Shown one piece after another: positions 1 to 12,525 of a stretch of 64,000 bases of DNA. Numbering within the stretch: position 1 is the first letter of the stretch; each line of letters begins with the position of its first letter. The position numbers and the translations under genes are program-made. The notes beneath the pieces are model-generated. The model worked only from the letters and a program-made list of their open reading frames with translations, made no database searches and was not told where the DNA came from. This DNA comes from Lepidodermella squamata (taxonomy: Eukaryota; Gastrotricha), in NCBI GenBank assembly GCA_047495785.1, contig JBLDXI010000012.1, positions 310,001 through 374,000 of the forward strand, given 5' to 3'.

Positions 1-196
1 CGAAAACACGCACACACTGACCAAAATTCAATTTTAAAGAGAGAGAAGAGAGAGATGTAATAATGAAAACACATCTTCATGTGATCAAAGTTTTTTTTTA
101 GCAATAAGAAGAATAATAATTATTGTAGTAATTAGAATTTTACTGCAACTATTGGTTGTTGTGCTTGAACGCCTGTTTAACTCCGAAATTTTTTGT

Positions 197-3100
197 CTAA
201 TTCCAGATTTTGAGCAGCGAGTCCCACGATCCAGTGCACAGAGCCATGCCGTCGTCGCTAACGCCCAGGCATGACACACGGTTATCGTGGCCGGACAAGA
301 CGCCTAAGGAGAAAAAAAAATAATGGAAAAAATTAGGTACAACTATCGATCGAAATCCACTCAGCATAGCTAATCCATTTTTCATTCAAAATTCTCGTGA
401 TATAATATAATAATGTATAACCACTCTTCTATTGTGAAGAGAGGTGACCTAATAAAAAAAACATTCTCCAGCACAGACGATTAATTAAAGCTCAGTACGA
501 AACGCAAAAAAGCATGTGACTTGAGTCTAAATTTAGATGAATACTTGATTGACTGTGTGTAAGTTTATTTGAAATTATGAAGAATGAAAAATGGAACATA
601 CCAGCCCGTTCTTGCTTGAGAACATCCCACACATTGCAGTTGAAGTCGTCGTAACCGCCGAACATTAACCGACCGGACCGGCTGAAGCCGACCGAGGTGA
701 TGCCGCAGATGATCGACTCGTTGTGGTACATTCCGATTTCTTGATCAGCACGAATATCGAACAGGCGGCAAGTAGCGTCGTCTGAGCCAGTCGCAAAAGC
801 GTTCCCGTTTGGAAAGTATGTGATAGCGTTGATGTCCGACTCGTGGCCGGTGAAGGTCTGCCGGCACTGGCCCTCGCGCACGTCCCACAGTTTGGCGGAG
901 GCGTCGCAGGCGCCGCTCGTGAACGCCTGCATGTCGGGAGCGAGGCTGAGCGACATCACGTCGCCCGTGTGGCCCTGAAACTGCGTCACCTGCGTGCCGG
1001 TCTCGATGTCCCACAACGCGCACGTCATGTCGCCTGAGCTGGTCAGTATCCGCGTGTCGTCGATGAAGCGACAACACGACAGGTAGCCGGTGTGGCCGGG
1101 AAGCTCGCGCGATACTCGGACGTTGCCCTCCCGCGTCCGCAGGGAGTAAATGGAGCAGATATTGTCGAGGCCACCGCACGCGACAAAGTTGCCGGACGGC
1201 GCGTACGCACACGTCATCACCCAACTACTCCGCAGCGGTATTGCATGCACCTACAAACAACAACAACAATCAACATTAAATTCTCAATTTTTCAATTTCA
1301 TTTTTTCATAAAAAATCACTTCTATTCTCGTATTACGCTGCGGAAAATGTCCATATCTATGCACCTGATTTGACCGTCAAAGATCATCCCATGGATGGCC
1401 TAATTTCGCTTGCGTTAATTTGTTTAATTTCTAAATAAAAAATATCATTCTTGTCAGCCTATTTTCGCGTCAACGGCCTGTCGAGATTCCCTTCCTGTTT
1501 TCCGCCTCGTTTTCAGGTCTCGTCGGTGCATAGTTCGAAGTTGCGCATTCCTTGCGCCGGGCGCATCATCATCAAATTTCGCCGTCTTAGTCATACTAGT
1601 CGTCGTCTACTAATGACGATGGATGGGTTCAATTTCGTCGCGCTCGCCCACCTGCCTTATCTACCTACACAAATCAAGCTTTTAACGACACTCGCCTTCC
1701 TCACAGCTGCTAGCAAATTAAAAAAATCACTGCATGATCTATAATGAAAAAAACACAGGTGTCAGGTTACAGCAACACGTGCGGCGACCGCTCCGTGCCA
1801 TGCGGGAAGGCGAGGCGGCTCCGGAACAGTAATTGCGAAAAGCGCACCCAGCTATCGAGGTGATGGCGAAAAACGCGAGCGAGCAAAACAAAATAATACG
1901 AATTAAAAGCGTAATCTTGGCACCTTATTTGTTGTCATCCCGTCCCAGACGATGAGCTTGCCGTCTTGCGAGGCGCTGACAAGGTTCCGCGACTCGGTGC
2001 CCCAATGCATGGCGTAGATTTTTGCTAAATGGCCGCGAAGTGTGCGGCGTGTTCTCAGCTGGATCTTGCCAATCGGTTCAACACTGGCAGTTGCTTGCTG
2101 CAGCGTTGTGTCAGCAGCCGCTCGGCGAGAATCCTGTAATACGAAAAAAAATCAATTAAAAAAATCCTCCTTAATTTTTCTCAATTTTGCATATATTTGT
2201 TTTACTTTTAACACTCACTCAATGGTTTTTTTTCGTTTCTGGCTACTGATATTACCGCCATTTTTTCACGTCGCACAAGGTTATTAACCCTGGGAATGTT
2301 GCGAAGCAGCGTTATTTTTACCGCAAATAAAAATAATAACAACAGCGTTCCGGTAAATTACACGCAGATTGGACGCGCCTGCGTCCGTATTCTATATTTG
2401 TATTTGTTCATTCGTTCGATGCAAGATGGATTAATGCGCGTAGCCGATATTACGCCGGCGCTCAATCGCAACACCCAATCGTAGTAGTAGTAGTAGTCGT
2501 CGTAGTAGTAATAGTATATAAGAAAAAGCGAAGATAGTGAACAACAACTATCTCTTGTGATATTACAGCGCCGGCGGTAGGTTGTACTACGAATATGGTA
2601 TGCGATGGTTCGGTCTTCGTCTTCTTAGTTTTCTTCCCTTCTCGTATTCTCATCAAAAATATTACTATCGAGCGATTGCTAGCCGCAGCAGTCTGAGCAG
2701 CCAGCGAAGAAGACGCCAGCAAAATGCGGATAGCTAGCGAAGAAAGACCAGCGTATCGCCGCCGACGCCGCTCTTTCTCACTCACTCACTCGCGCTCGCT
2801 GTCGTATATATCGCAGCAGCAGCGTCTTCGAATTATTATTATATATATATATTTTTATATACATACATTATAATAAATATATCGTATATAAAACAACACA
2901 AAACAGCCACACAAGCCGGATGGTCCGCCGCTGTAAACGCAATATTACATTCAGAGCGCGCGAAAGCAGATGCTGCGCAGCGAGCCGATCGATTCGAAGA
3001 GCTGCATACGCATATATGTATATAAACATTTTTCGCCGTTCTTCGTTCGTAGCTCTCTCTCTCCCTCTCGGGCTAGCTGCTCCGGCAAATCGATAAATCA

Positions 3101-3729
3101 TGAAAGAGTATGCCATACGCAGTCGGCAATATATGTGCGCCGGCGCGAGTCGCAAAACATAGGGGGAGGAGAGGCACAAAGTAGTGCGTATATATACATA
3201 TAAAATATACAAAAGCACACACGCATATGCTCACATACTAACACAATATCTGTCATATCTATCATTTATCTCCACAAGGGCAAATCTCCACAAGCTAGCA
3301 TGGGTCAACTGATCAAAAAATAAAACTATGCGTATATTGTATCGGAATGGCGCGCATAATTTACTCGATCTCGACGCGGCTGCTAGTGGCGCCGCCGCGG
3401 ACGAGGCCACGGTGACGATGACGGCGCCGCAGAATGTAATACAGTTTGCGATGACAACAATTGCAATAGCTCGCTCATCAAAGACGGGTAGCGGCACTCG
3501 GCGAAAAAAACCACCATAAATAATGGTGATGGTGTATTTATGCCGTGACGATGGCGATAATAAAACAGCACCAGTAAATAATAATAATGGTTAATAGTTG
3601 TAATCACATGTCGCCGCCTCATTTAATTGTCACTACAAAAAATGCGGTCAAAATTCATTCGAAAATGCTTACCCGAATGCGAGCCTTCAGGTCTTCTGCT
3701 TCCGCCCGAAGTTGCTCCAATTCTCCCAT
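197..3729 (-). CDS. GNB1: Heterotrimeric G protein beta subunit (WD40), GNB1/2/4 type
   Basis: The beta subunit of heterotrimeric G proteins pairs with gamma and binds G-alpha and effectors at the inner plasma membrane. Coding exons on the minus strand are 3729-3673 (start, N-terminal coiled coil beginning [15 protein letters not shown]), 2133-1924, 1250-602 and 303-197 (stop). All junctions have GT/AG ends and the phases fit, giving exactly 340 residues, the usual length of animal G-beta. Residues are nearly invariant with the vertebrate protein, for example [15 protein letters not shown], the [16 protein letters not shown] blade and the C-terminal [11 protein letters not shown]. Seven WD blades follow the helix. 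The 1.5-kb intron 2134-3672 is the largest. Nothing looks broken. It is a typical G-beta 1-4 class protein rather than the G-beta-5 class, judged by length and identity. Confidence 0.97.
2134..3672. other. Large first intron of G-beta, with simple repeats
   Basis: This intron separates the start exon from the first WD exon. It holds a GTA/GTC trinucleotide run at about 2480-2515 and a TA-rich stretch at about 2830-2900. No conserved coding exon is visible. The other G-beta introns (303-602 boundary, 1251-1923) show nothing beyond AT-rich sequence. Confidence 0.7.
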
Positions 3730-6700
3730 TATTACAGCAAATTAATAAAAATTGAAAGATTGGGGTGCGACGATAACTTCTTAAGCCTGAACGGCGCGGT
3801 CGTCTCCTTAGGCCAAGCGACGATCAAGACAACAGAACTAACATTAAAAAAACTAGATAATGGAAAATCAAATCAAGTCAATGTTAAGTTATGTAGTTAG
3901 CATCGTAGCATGGGTGATCATTGCTTTTCAGACGAGATGCAAAAAGATCCAGAAAATTTGCAGACAGATGAGAAGAGCTAAAATCATGTGAGATTTCATT
4001 CAAGCAGACACAATATTAAAACATGAAGATAATATGACGCTCTTAATCATAGAGTGAAATGAAGAGAGCAGGTGGCTGTGTGGAAGAGGTCGGAACTGAT
4101 GCGCACACTGCTGACACGCAGCGGTGTCAGCTTTCAGAAGTAATCGATAATGCTAGCTGGAAACAGAAATAGTCACCTTTCTAACAGACTAATCAAAGTA
4201 TCAAGTTGAAAAAACGCATTTGCACTAAACTGCAGCTGGCAATTGATACGTCAACTCAAGAACATTAGAGTAATCACTTGGTAATGAATAGTGCCTGAAA
4301 GCGAGAAGGTCACAGCAAAGAAACCAAGTTGACGAGTCGGGACGTGCTGATTTATCGAACAGTTATAAACCCAATTGTTTGCAAATCTCAATGTGCAGTA
4401 AATGTGATAAGTCTAGAAAGTTTTTCTGGTTTGATAAGTGATAAGGCAATTTTGAATCAAGGTGCCGCGTTATTGTCTGGGTGCGAAATGAGTAAGATAT
4501 ATACTCTGTTCCCGAACTTGTATAGGATATAGTGTAAAAGAAAATTTGTCAGTGTCAGGTATCACATGAGACGGCGTAACCGACTCGGCATGAAAGGACG
4601 GAAAATGCGCGTTCTTGCGGGTCAAAATGAACTTCCCAGTAAAATACCCTGGATATCCCATAGGCAATTAACAAATTTCGGATAATCGAGGACCAATTGT
4701 TAGCAATTCACTCGACTCATCGTGGTGCGTAACGATTCCAGTGGCCTAAAAAAGTTATTAAACCTAAACGAGAGATAAATGTTTTCTTCAAATGCATTAA
4801 TTAATAACCCGTATGATTTTTTTCCAATATCATGATACCACGTTAAGTGAGATGCATTCGGGTTGAGTTCAAAAACTGCAAGCGAATAAAGCCGGCAATC
4901 ATGAGTTTACCGTTCGTTAGAGGAGCCATTAACCTAAACAAACCGCATTATAAGGAGCGTGCTTGGCTGCGGATTCACTATTAGATACAGTTACACTCCG
5001 CAGACTGCAGCGAGTCGATTGCAAAGCGGATACTCCCCTCAACAGTACGTAATGCGGGTTTTCAAAACAGAAAAAAATTGATGGCCCAAAAATCTGCCGA
5101 AATTTCTCATTTCACAGCAATAAAAATATTAAATAATTTTCAGTACTAATTTTTGCAATTTATGATTAATTCATTTACAAAATAAAAAATAATATGTTTT
5201 GCCGCATTGCATTTTCTTTACAAATTTCGAAGTCGGTCGGAGAGTGGAGAGCTGAGGACTGTCGAACGTTCGAATTCTGGGAGAAGTTCATGGAGCAAAC
5301 GCCTCGGGCGAATTAGATGCACAGTGTGAAGTAACGGCCAGGCTCTGATTAATTCCACTCAAGAATTTAGGCGCCTACGAAAGTTTCCGAACAAGGAGCC
5401 AAGCCACATTCATCTGTTCCATGTCTCAAAATCAACAAGCGCTCTCCGCTTTGTCTTTTTCTTTATTCTTAAAGACTGAAATGTTCAGCGGCAACAAATC
5501 GACGTCGCATTGTCCTTGCGAAACTGGAATGTTCCGATGCATAACGTCGTACTCGTCGTCGAAAACGCGGAGCGAGAAAAAGAAAAAGAAATGCTAAAAC
5601 CTGACCTACTCATGAAGTCTTCGATGATTTCCGAGTTCCGAGGTCACATTGCCAATTTATGATGCCAGTTTACATAGCTTGTAGCTTGTTGACAGAGCTG
5701 TTCATTGTAAAATAGTCATCTAGAAACTTTAAACTGACGAAAGTTACTTAACGGTAAACAATTCCTTGACTCCGTAGAGTTATAACTTTAACGAGAGGTT
5801 GATCAAGGAACAAAGCCTAAAGTTTGGCAGTGTTTTCCAATCATAATAGCCACCTGAATAAGGAACAGATTATGAAACTCTCTCTTCCCCCTACTCCCCG
5901 TAACCATTCTGCTCTCGTTCAATTTGGTACCGCAACCGACGAGGTTCATAAAATGTCTAGGAAAATGATTGTTCCGCTACTCAGTATGAAATTAACCTAC
6001 CTCTTTCCTTTCAGTTTCAGCTGACGCTCAGTCCGTGAATCACAGTCGTTTGTAGCTACCAACTTGCCGTTGGAAAAGGAAGATATATCAAGAAACCACT
6101 ATTCCTTATGACCGTAATTTTGGCTGCGCTATTCGAAGATCCACCATAGCAAGAAACAAGAAACAAATAATCAAATTGATGTTGGATAAATCTTGTGGAA
6201 ATGGCAAAAGAACATTTCTCCGGCACATGCCGGTCTACTGAAAGCCCACATTTTTAATTATGCTGTCTGTTTCCAGCATGTGTGTGGTGATACTGCCAGC
6301 GTGATTGAAAGACAGTGAGCCAACAGCGCAATTTTTCGCACTAAATTAAAATTTCATCCACATCGGGAAATCAACAGGCGGCCATGTAGTTCAGCGCGGA
6401 AATGCTCATTTCCATAAGGTATTCATTCATCTCTTGTCAAGTGTATGAGTGAATTTAGCTTGAATGAAACAGCTTCAAGCTGTTCGCGCGATCGAAACCT
6501 TGTAACAAGTAGAGATACGCTGTGTGCCAATATGCGTATTCTCACAATGAAAACCTGCCAAATGAAAAACGAGAGAAGAGCTTTTTCAGTTTTCAGTATT
6601 CAGTTTTTACTTTTTATTTATAGCAAATTCATTTCACGGCATCACACTGGAGCCATCATTTCATAATTAAATTAAATTCCGCGAGTGATTCTTCATTTTC

Positions 6701-7270
6701 CGATTTGATTTTGAACACACATCGACGTCACTTTTGAAATTGAAGACAGCTCCAAAACGCAATCCCCTCTGATATGTTTAACTAAGTAGCATGAAAAGGC
6801 ATCAAATGACATGTTGCAAAGTTCTACTACACAGCGCAAGTTTAAAATATTAAACAAAAAATGAAATTGCTCAATGCAGGCACGGGGAAGGCTTCGATCA
6901 TTTGCAAGACTTGTTTCATCATTATCATCATATGGGCAAATATGAATGGCGCATTGGAATTGGTTGACAAGCGACGGCAGATGTATCATTAATCGCCTAA
7001 TGACGAATACATGACACAAATTGGACAACGGGGAAATTGCGAAAACAAGCAAATAACAAAGTCAACAAAGGTATATTTAGAAATTTGTAAATTATTAGTC
7101 CCAACAAGAAGAAGATAATTTGTTACACAGTATTCAACTGCTTTGTGTTTACATAGAAAAATGGAAGTCAAAATAAAGTTAATTGATGAGCAAAAAATGT
7201 AGAATCTAACCTACTATTCATTTAATAAAATCGAGTCAATTTTCTAGTGCATGAAGCAACTACATAGCAT
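3730..7270. other. Intergenic region between G-beta 5' end and ACK 3' end
   Basis: About 3.5 kb lies between the G-beta start codon and the ACK stop codon. Open frames here are short, have no recognisable domains and no convincing splice structure. I see no gene, RNA or clear transposon in it. It presumably contains the G-beta promoter next to 3730. Confidence 0.6.
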
Positions 7271-10200
7271 TTACACGTTGACGGCATCGGACGGCGGGGT
7301 GTTGCTGATGAAATTCGAAGCTGAAGACGCAGCGCCTGCCCCGATACCCGAGTCGCCGCTACTACGCATGCGTAGCATTTCCAAAGCTCGCTCGACCTCC
7401 CAGTCACACGCCACCAGCGCATTCTTGCACCGCTCGACTTCGGCCACGCGGTGAGAAGCTAGATACTGAAGTTTGAGAAACTTGACTGCTGCTTCGACGT
7501 TGCCCTATAACAAAAAAAAACAATAAAAATGGTTATTCTGCAGAAAACAATGAATTTGAGGAAAAAAAGGCGTTGTATGTTACATCCTTATTCTAGTTTT
7601 GCATTCCTAAATCTAAGGTTTAATCGTAAAATTTCAATTATGAAAACCAATCCCGAAAATGAAGGTTGTATCCGCAAACCAGTTCAAGTACTTGAAAATA
7701 CCAAATTTTTGGAATTTTTTTGAAAAAAGTGCTATGGGATGCAAAATTAGAATTTGCCATGGAAACCTGGAAACCCAGTAACCCTTGATTAGTCCATTTT
7801 AGATTAATTTACCTGTGTATAGCTGACAGCTCGTAGGCAGTCACTCATAAGCAAAGGATGGCCACATTTCTGCCGCACCTCCTCGTATACCCTCTGACGC
7901 TCCTCGGCAGTAACAATCGAGGCTCGCCGCTGGCCGGGCAAAGTCGCTTGACTAGCAGATATCGAATTCCTCGCCGATAACGGGGCAACAGCAGGCAACA
8001 GAGGTGGCGGGTCGGTTTTCGCAGTCGATGATTTCGCCGACTCGACAGGGTCAACGACAGGCGGCGAGTCGACGTACCGCCACGAGCCGGCATCCTCGAT
8101 TTTCACGTTATCATGAACTGGCGGCGAATTCGGAATAGAATTCGTAGTCGGACGGGGTGACGAAGCGTGGCTGGATGGTGACGAATTTGAACTTGACGCG
8201 GTGAAAGATCCGCTGATTGGCGACGACAGGGCAGGCTCGATTTTCAACTCATTCAAGCCCTGAATAGGCGACGAGGTCACTTCAGCACTCGCTTTCGGCT
8301 TGAGGTAGGCCATTGTTAACGGGCTAGGCGAAGGAACTCTGTCGAAATTCGACAGCAGACCGGAAGGCTGATGCGGCTGGCGCATGGTTTGCGTAGTTTC
8401 AGAAGTTTGACTGATAGACTTGGAAAACGAAGGCACAGTTCGTATAACAGTAGGCCTTTCGTTAGTTTCATTGCCAGACGGGCTTTGAACGAGGAAATCG
8501 GAAAGACGGATGGTTGACATAATTTCTTGAACATCAGATTCCAGCGACAAATCCGGTAATTTGAAACCGTCCTCGAACGAGTCGGCCCGCTTCATTCCTC
8601 CGCCCTCCAAATTCGGAATGTGAAATTCCTTATTCGGCTTCGGCAGAGTGCCGGAATTCGACGTGCGGTCAATGCAGACGCGTTCAACGCCGGGTGCGAT
8701 GAAGTCGACATGGCCCTGAACAGCCCCGTCGAAACCGATGTGCCCGATGTGACGCAAATCGCCCCTGGGTAGGCTGATCATCGAACTGTCGATGACTTTG
8801 GACGAAATGCTAGGTATAACGCCGGCAAATCGGTGCTTTTTCGTATCGTTCGGCATGGTTCTAGCTTTTTCGGCCGAAATTTCTGACGATGTTTGATAAA
8901 CCGCAGCTGAGTCGTCTGAAGTCGGCGGCGGTGATATCACGAGAAAACCGTTGTTGTTGCTGTTGCTCGAATTTTGAGGTGGAGCGGTTGTTTTAGCCGC
9001 AACAGGTGGAGTAGGTGCTATGCGTAAAATTCCAGAATCGCCACTCGCGTTCGGAACAAGTAGGTCTGTGTAGAAAACAACGTCCGAGGCGCAAAAGTAG
9101 CCTAGGCAACCGTCGCCAGTTACGCCCTTCCAATAATTCTGCTGGCCAGTCCTACAGCAGTGTAAACCGGATATTTTCAGACAAAAAAGTAAGGCGCAAC
9201 GTGAAAACTGACCTTTTGTCGAGGACGGTGATTATTTCCCCTTTTTGATAGCCGAGAATAGGCGTGAAATCGTCGTCGCTAAGCTCTTCACAAGCAGTAA
9301 CAGGTGGCGAAGAGTTTCTAACAGTTTGTACTTGGTCAGGCCGGACCTACAGTGAGCCAAATGGCGTGAAAAGGGCACACATTATAGTCGTAATAAAATT
9401 AATAAAGGCTATACGACTCATAAATTCATAAACATAAACTGAATGCACACTTCGCACCCTGCAGTAGTAGAGACAGATAGATATACAGATGGGCTCGTTT
9501 TTAAATAATAACACGGCCCAGCGCAGTAGTTTGCAGGGATGCGCAGCGAAACTGATGACGACGATGATCCTGTAAGCGTGTTGTAATAAACAGCTGTGTG
9601 TTGAAGTGTGATAACTTGTTTTACCCACTATTATGGCCTTGTTCAATAAACACATACCGCGCCCTCACTAGTATACGCTACTGCTGCTGCGGCATCGGAA
9701 TTGCAAATTTCAGCAATACCTACAACGGATGGTTGGCGCGCGGGTGCGAAATGTCGAACAAATGTCACTTAGATAAATCATAACTACTAAATAAAACCAA
9801 GAGCCAATTTTATACTATAGGAATCTGTTGCTTAATTATCAAAAATTTCCATTCTATTTTAAGACGATTCCACTACTCAAAATGTTGGCAAATCTCTAAC
9901 TGAAATATCCCTATACAGGGTACAGGGTGGCCAAAAAATTCCGCAGAGCGGGAATTCGCTGCGCATCATTTTAATGAGGAGTTTCAAGAAATTGAGGAGT
10001 TCCATTGGCAAAAGAATGCTTGAAATTCTTCAACTTCTTAAAACTCCTCATTAAATTGATGCGCAGCGAATTCCCGCTCTGCGGAATTTTTTGGCCACCC
10101 TGTATAATTAAGGTACGGAAAATTCGCAGCCAAATGTTAGGAAGCTACTTAGCGGTCTAATAATTCGATGAATAATAGTGGTTTTAGTGTTTATTAAAGT

Positions 10201-12525
10201 AAAATTTTTGGCTGTAAATAAAGCAAAAACTGCGTAAACTGCTCTGTGTTTTTGCAAAGGTATGTACGAGGGTTAATATCGTGAAAAACGAAACGAGCCA
10301 ATAAAATGCTAATGACAATATCACACAGGCCGATTGTTATTGACCATGCAACAACTCGCAGCAGTTAGCGAGAAACCTCAAGGTATAATATTATTATAAA
10401 ATTTACTCCCATAGGACGCTACATTTCAGTATTGCTAGCAAATATTTCGATAGTAAATATAAAATAGTTACATCTTGAATATAATGTTTCGCAAATATAT
10501 GTAATAGGAAAACAAATCATTACGAAATAAGAGGTAGGTAAATATTTTTATTAAAAATTATTAAGGCGGATGCTACTAACCAGTGGCAGGTGCTGCTCGA
10601 GATAGGCAAAAGTCGGCCTGTCGCTTGCGTCGTGTCGCCAACACCGCAGCATAACATCCTCGTAGTAGTCGCGCGGACAAAAGTCCGGCTGCGCGAGGCG
10701 TTGACCGCACGGCGCATCAACCGCATCGAGTATCTAGATGAATAAACAAAAATTAATACCTGCAATTACACACATTGATCCTAAATTGATCCCTCTTGTA
10801 AAAGTTTAGCGTCATGACACTCGAGATTGCCGCGGATTAGAGTGAATTAAACTTGCCTCAGTGGCACTTAGCTGACTCCACGGCTGCTCGCCGTAGCTGA
10901 ACATTTCCCACAGCGTTACGCCGAACGACCAAACGTCACTTGACGACGACATTTCAACGGCCCGCAGCGTTTCCGGGGCACACCACGCGACAGGTAGCCG
11001 CAGCTTCGAATGGTCGGTCGATGTTGAATTCGCATCATCTGAATTCGCGGACGACGGCGGCGTTTGGTGACTAGACAAACTGCTCGAACTATTTCCGTTA
11101 AGGAGGACGCCCAGCGCCTTCAACAGCCCGTAATCAGCCACCTTAATTTGAGCCGTCACACTCAGCGTGTTCATCATAATATTCCGGCAGGCTAAATCGC
11201 CGTGCACGACTCGCCTTCGTTCGAGATAGGCCATAGCTGTGGCGATTTGCTCGGCATACCGGCACAAATGCATCGGTGACATGATGACGCGGAGATCAGG
11301 ATCGCTGAAAATGTCGATGAGTGAGCGAAGGCTGGCAAGTTCGCAAACCAGGGCTGGTTGGCAGTATTCGTCCGTGTAACAGCCGAACACGTGCAGCAAA
11401 TTTGGGTGGCGAAGGTCTGAAAGTAGTGCGACGTGTTGCAGAAAGACGTGGAGAGGCCGGCCGAGGCAGTTCGGCGCGAATTTTTTGATAGCGACTGTCA
11501 ACTGAAAAAAATAACAGAAAAATTTAGAAAAATCATCAAAATATTCGATCGAAAACACCATCACCAAACAGCTTGAATAAAATTAAAAGCGAAAAAAAAT
11601 AATTTTAATTAAAAAATAGTGCGAAAGTTAAAATAAGCCAGGTTACTTTGAGAGTTAGTTATTTGTTTTTTTTGTTAGAATTGTGCTAAAATACCAATTT
11701 CGAAGATTTATCGCCAGGCAGGCGGTACTCGGCGAAATCAGATGCTAAAGCCCTGTAATATTGGCTCTGCGGTAGCGACCCGCTCAACCCCATGCATCCA
11801 ATCATACCATCCTTAAACACGTTGAATTTCGGCGAAAAAATCTATACATAAATTCATCGAAAATTCGACAAATATTTTACCTTGTCTTGGCTGAGCGCGT
11901 CCTTTCTTAGAACACCTTGATAAACAGTAGCGAATTCGCCCTCGCCGAGAATTTTCGTTGGAATAAGCGTGACGAGATCAGGATCGAGAAGGGCGACGAG
12001 GGGCGGGGCAGGGCCGCAGCGAAGTGACATGTGGCGCGCTGAATTCCGTAGACTATTCGAAGCACTCGAGCCACCTCGAAATATCGATGATGAATCATCT
12101 TGGCTGCCGGAATGTGACGAAGATGGGTTGAATAGGGACAATTTTTCACCGTTCGACGCGTCAAATGACACTCTTGGAGCACGAAATGAAAATTTCTAAA
12201 AAATCGAAATTATATAAAATTTAAAAATCAAGATTTCTCTTACTTTTCGAAGGCGGAAAAATCCGCGATGACCAGAATCTTTTTTAACAACGCGTCGAAG
12301 TCGTCGAATTTCAACGGCGTTTAAACCAACTGATTCGAAATCAGAGTCGTTCAAATTGCGCAAATCGTTAGTCGAATAGACTTTGAGATCGACAGCGAAA
12401 TTGTGGTAATATTGCAGTAGGTTTGTTTCGAACAAGATGTCGAAAAGTTCGCCATCGAATTCTGAGGTAAACAACGGCGGTGACATCGCCTTGCTTGAAG
12501 ACGAAGCAACCGAGGCAGACGGCAT
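7271..12525 (-). CDS. TNK2: ACK-family non-receptor tyrosine kinase (TNK2/ACK1, SID-3/ARK-1 like)
   Basis: ACK kinases act downstream of Cdc42 and receptor tyrosine kinases in endocytic signalling. Seven minus-strand coding exons fit in phase: 12525-12244, 12195-11881, 11501-10857, 10733-10581, 9346-9213, 9151-7813 and 7504-7271, about 1033 aa; human ACK1 is 1038. Domain order is the full ACK set: SAM-like (about 17-85), kinase (about 175-465; GEGEFATVYQG, VAIKK, VVHGDLACRN, VADYG, WCAPE), SH3 (about 486-536; NYWKG and LGYFCASDVV), CRIB (about 634-650; ISLPRGDLRHIGHIG), a long Ser/Pro-rich region, and a C-terminal UBA (exon 7 plus the end of exon 6). Odd points: the HRD Arg is Gly, the alpha-C Glu appears to be His, the activation loop has no Tyr, and intron 3 starts with GC. 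Start chosen as the ATG opening the SAM exon. Confidence 0.93.
9923..10102. mobile_element. 180-bp MITE with long inverted repeats and TA target duplication (Tc1/mariner type)
   Basis: This element sits in the ACK intron between the kinase and SH3 exons. The ends are CAGGGTGGCCAAAAAATTCC and its reverse complement, and the arms match almost perfectly for about 60 bp each. The element is flanked by TA on both sides (9921-9922 and 10103-10104), the target site of Tc1/mariner transposons. There is no coding capacity. The motif TACAGGG is also repeated just outside the left end. Confidence 0.85.

Noticed and set aside
843-1037. Plus-strand open frames over G-beta exon 3
   Set aside because: They are antisense shadows of the strongly conserved G-beta coding sequence.
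2479-2515. Trinucleotide repeat considered as a CRISPR-like or regulatory array
   Set aside because: It is an ordinary microsatellite in an intron of an animal gene.
5260-5290. GTTCGAATTC resembling a tRNA B box
   Set aside because: No A box, acceptor stem or anticodon arm could be folded around it.
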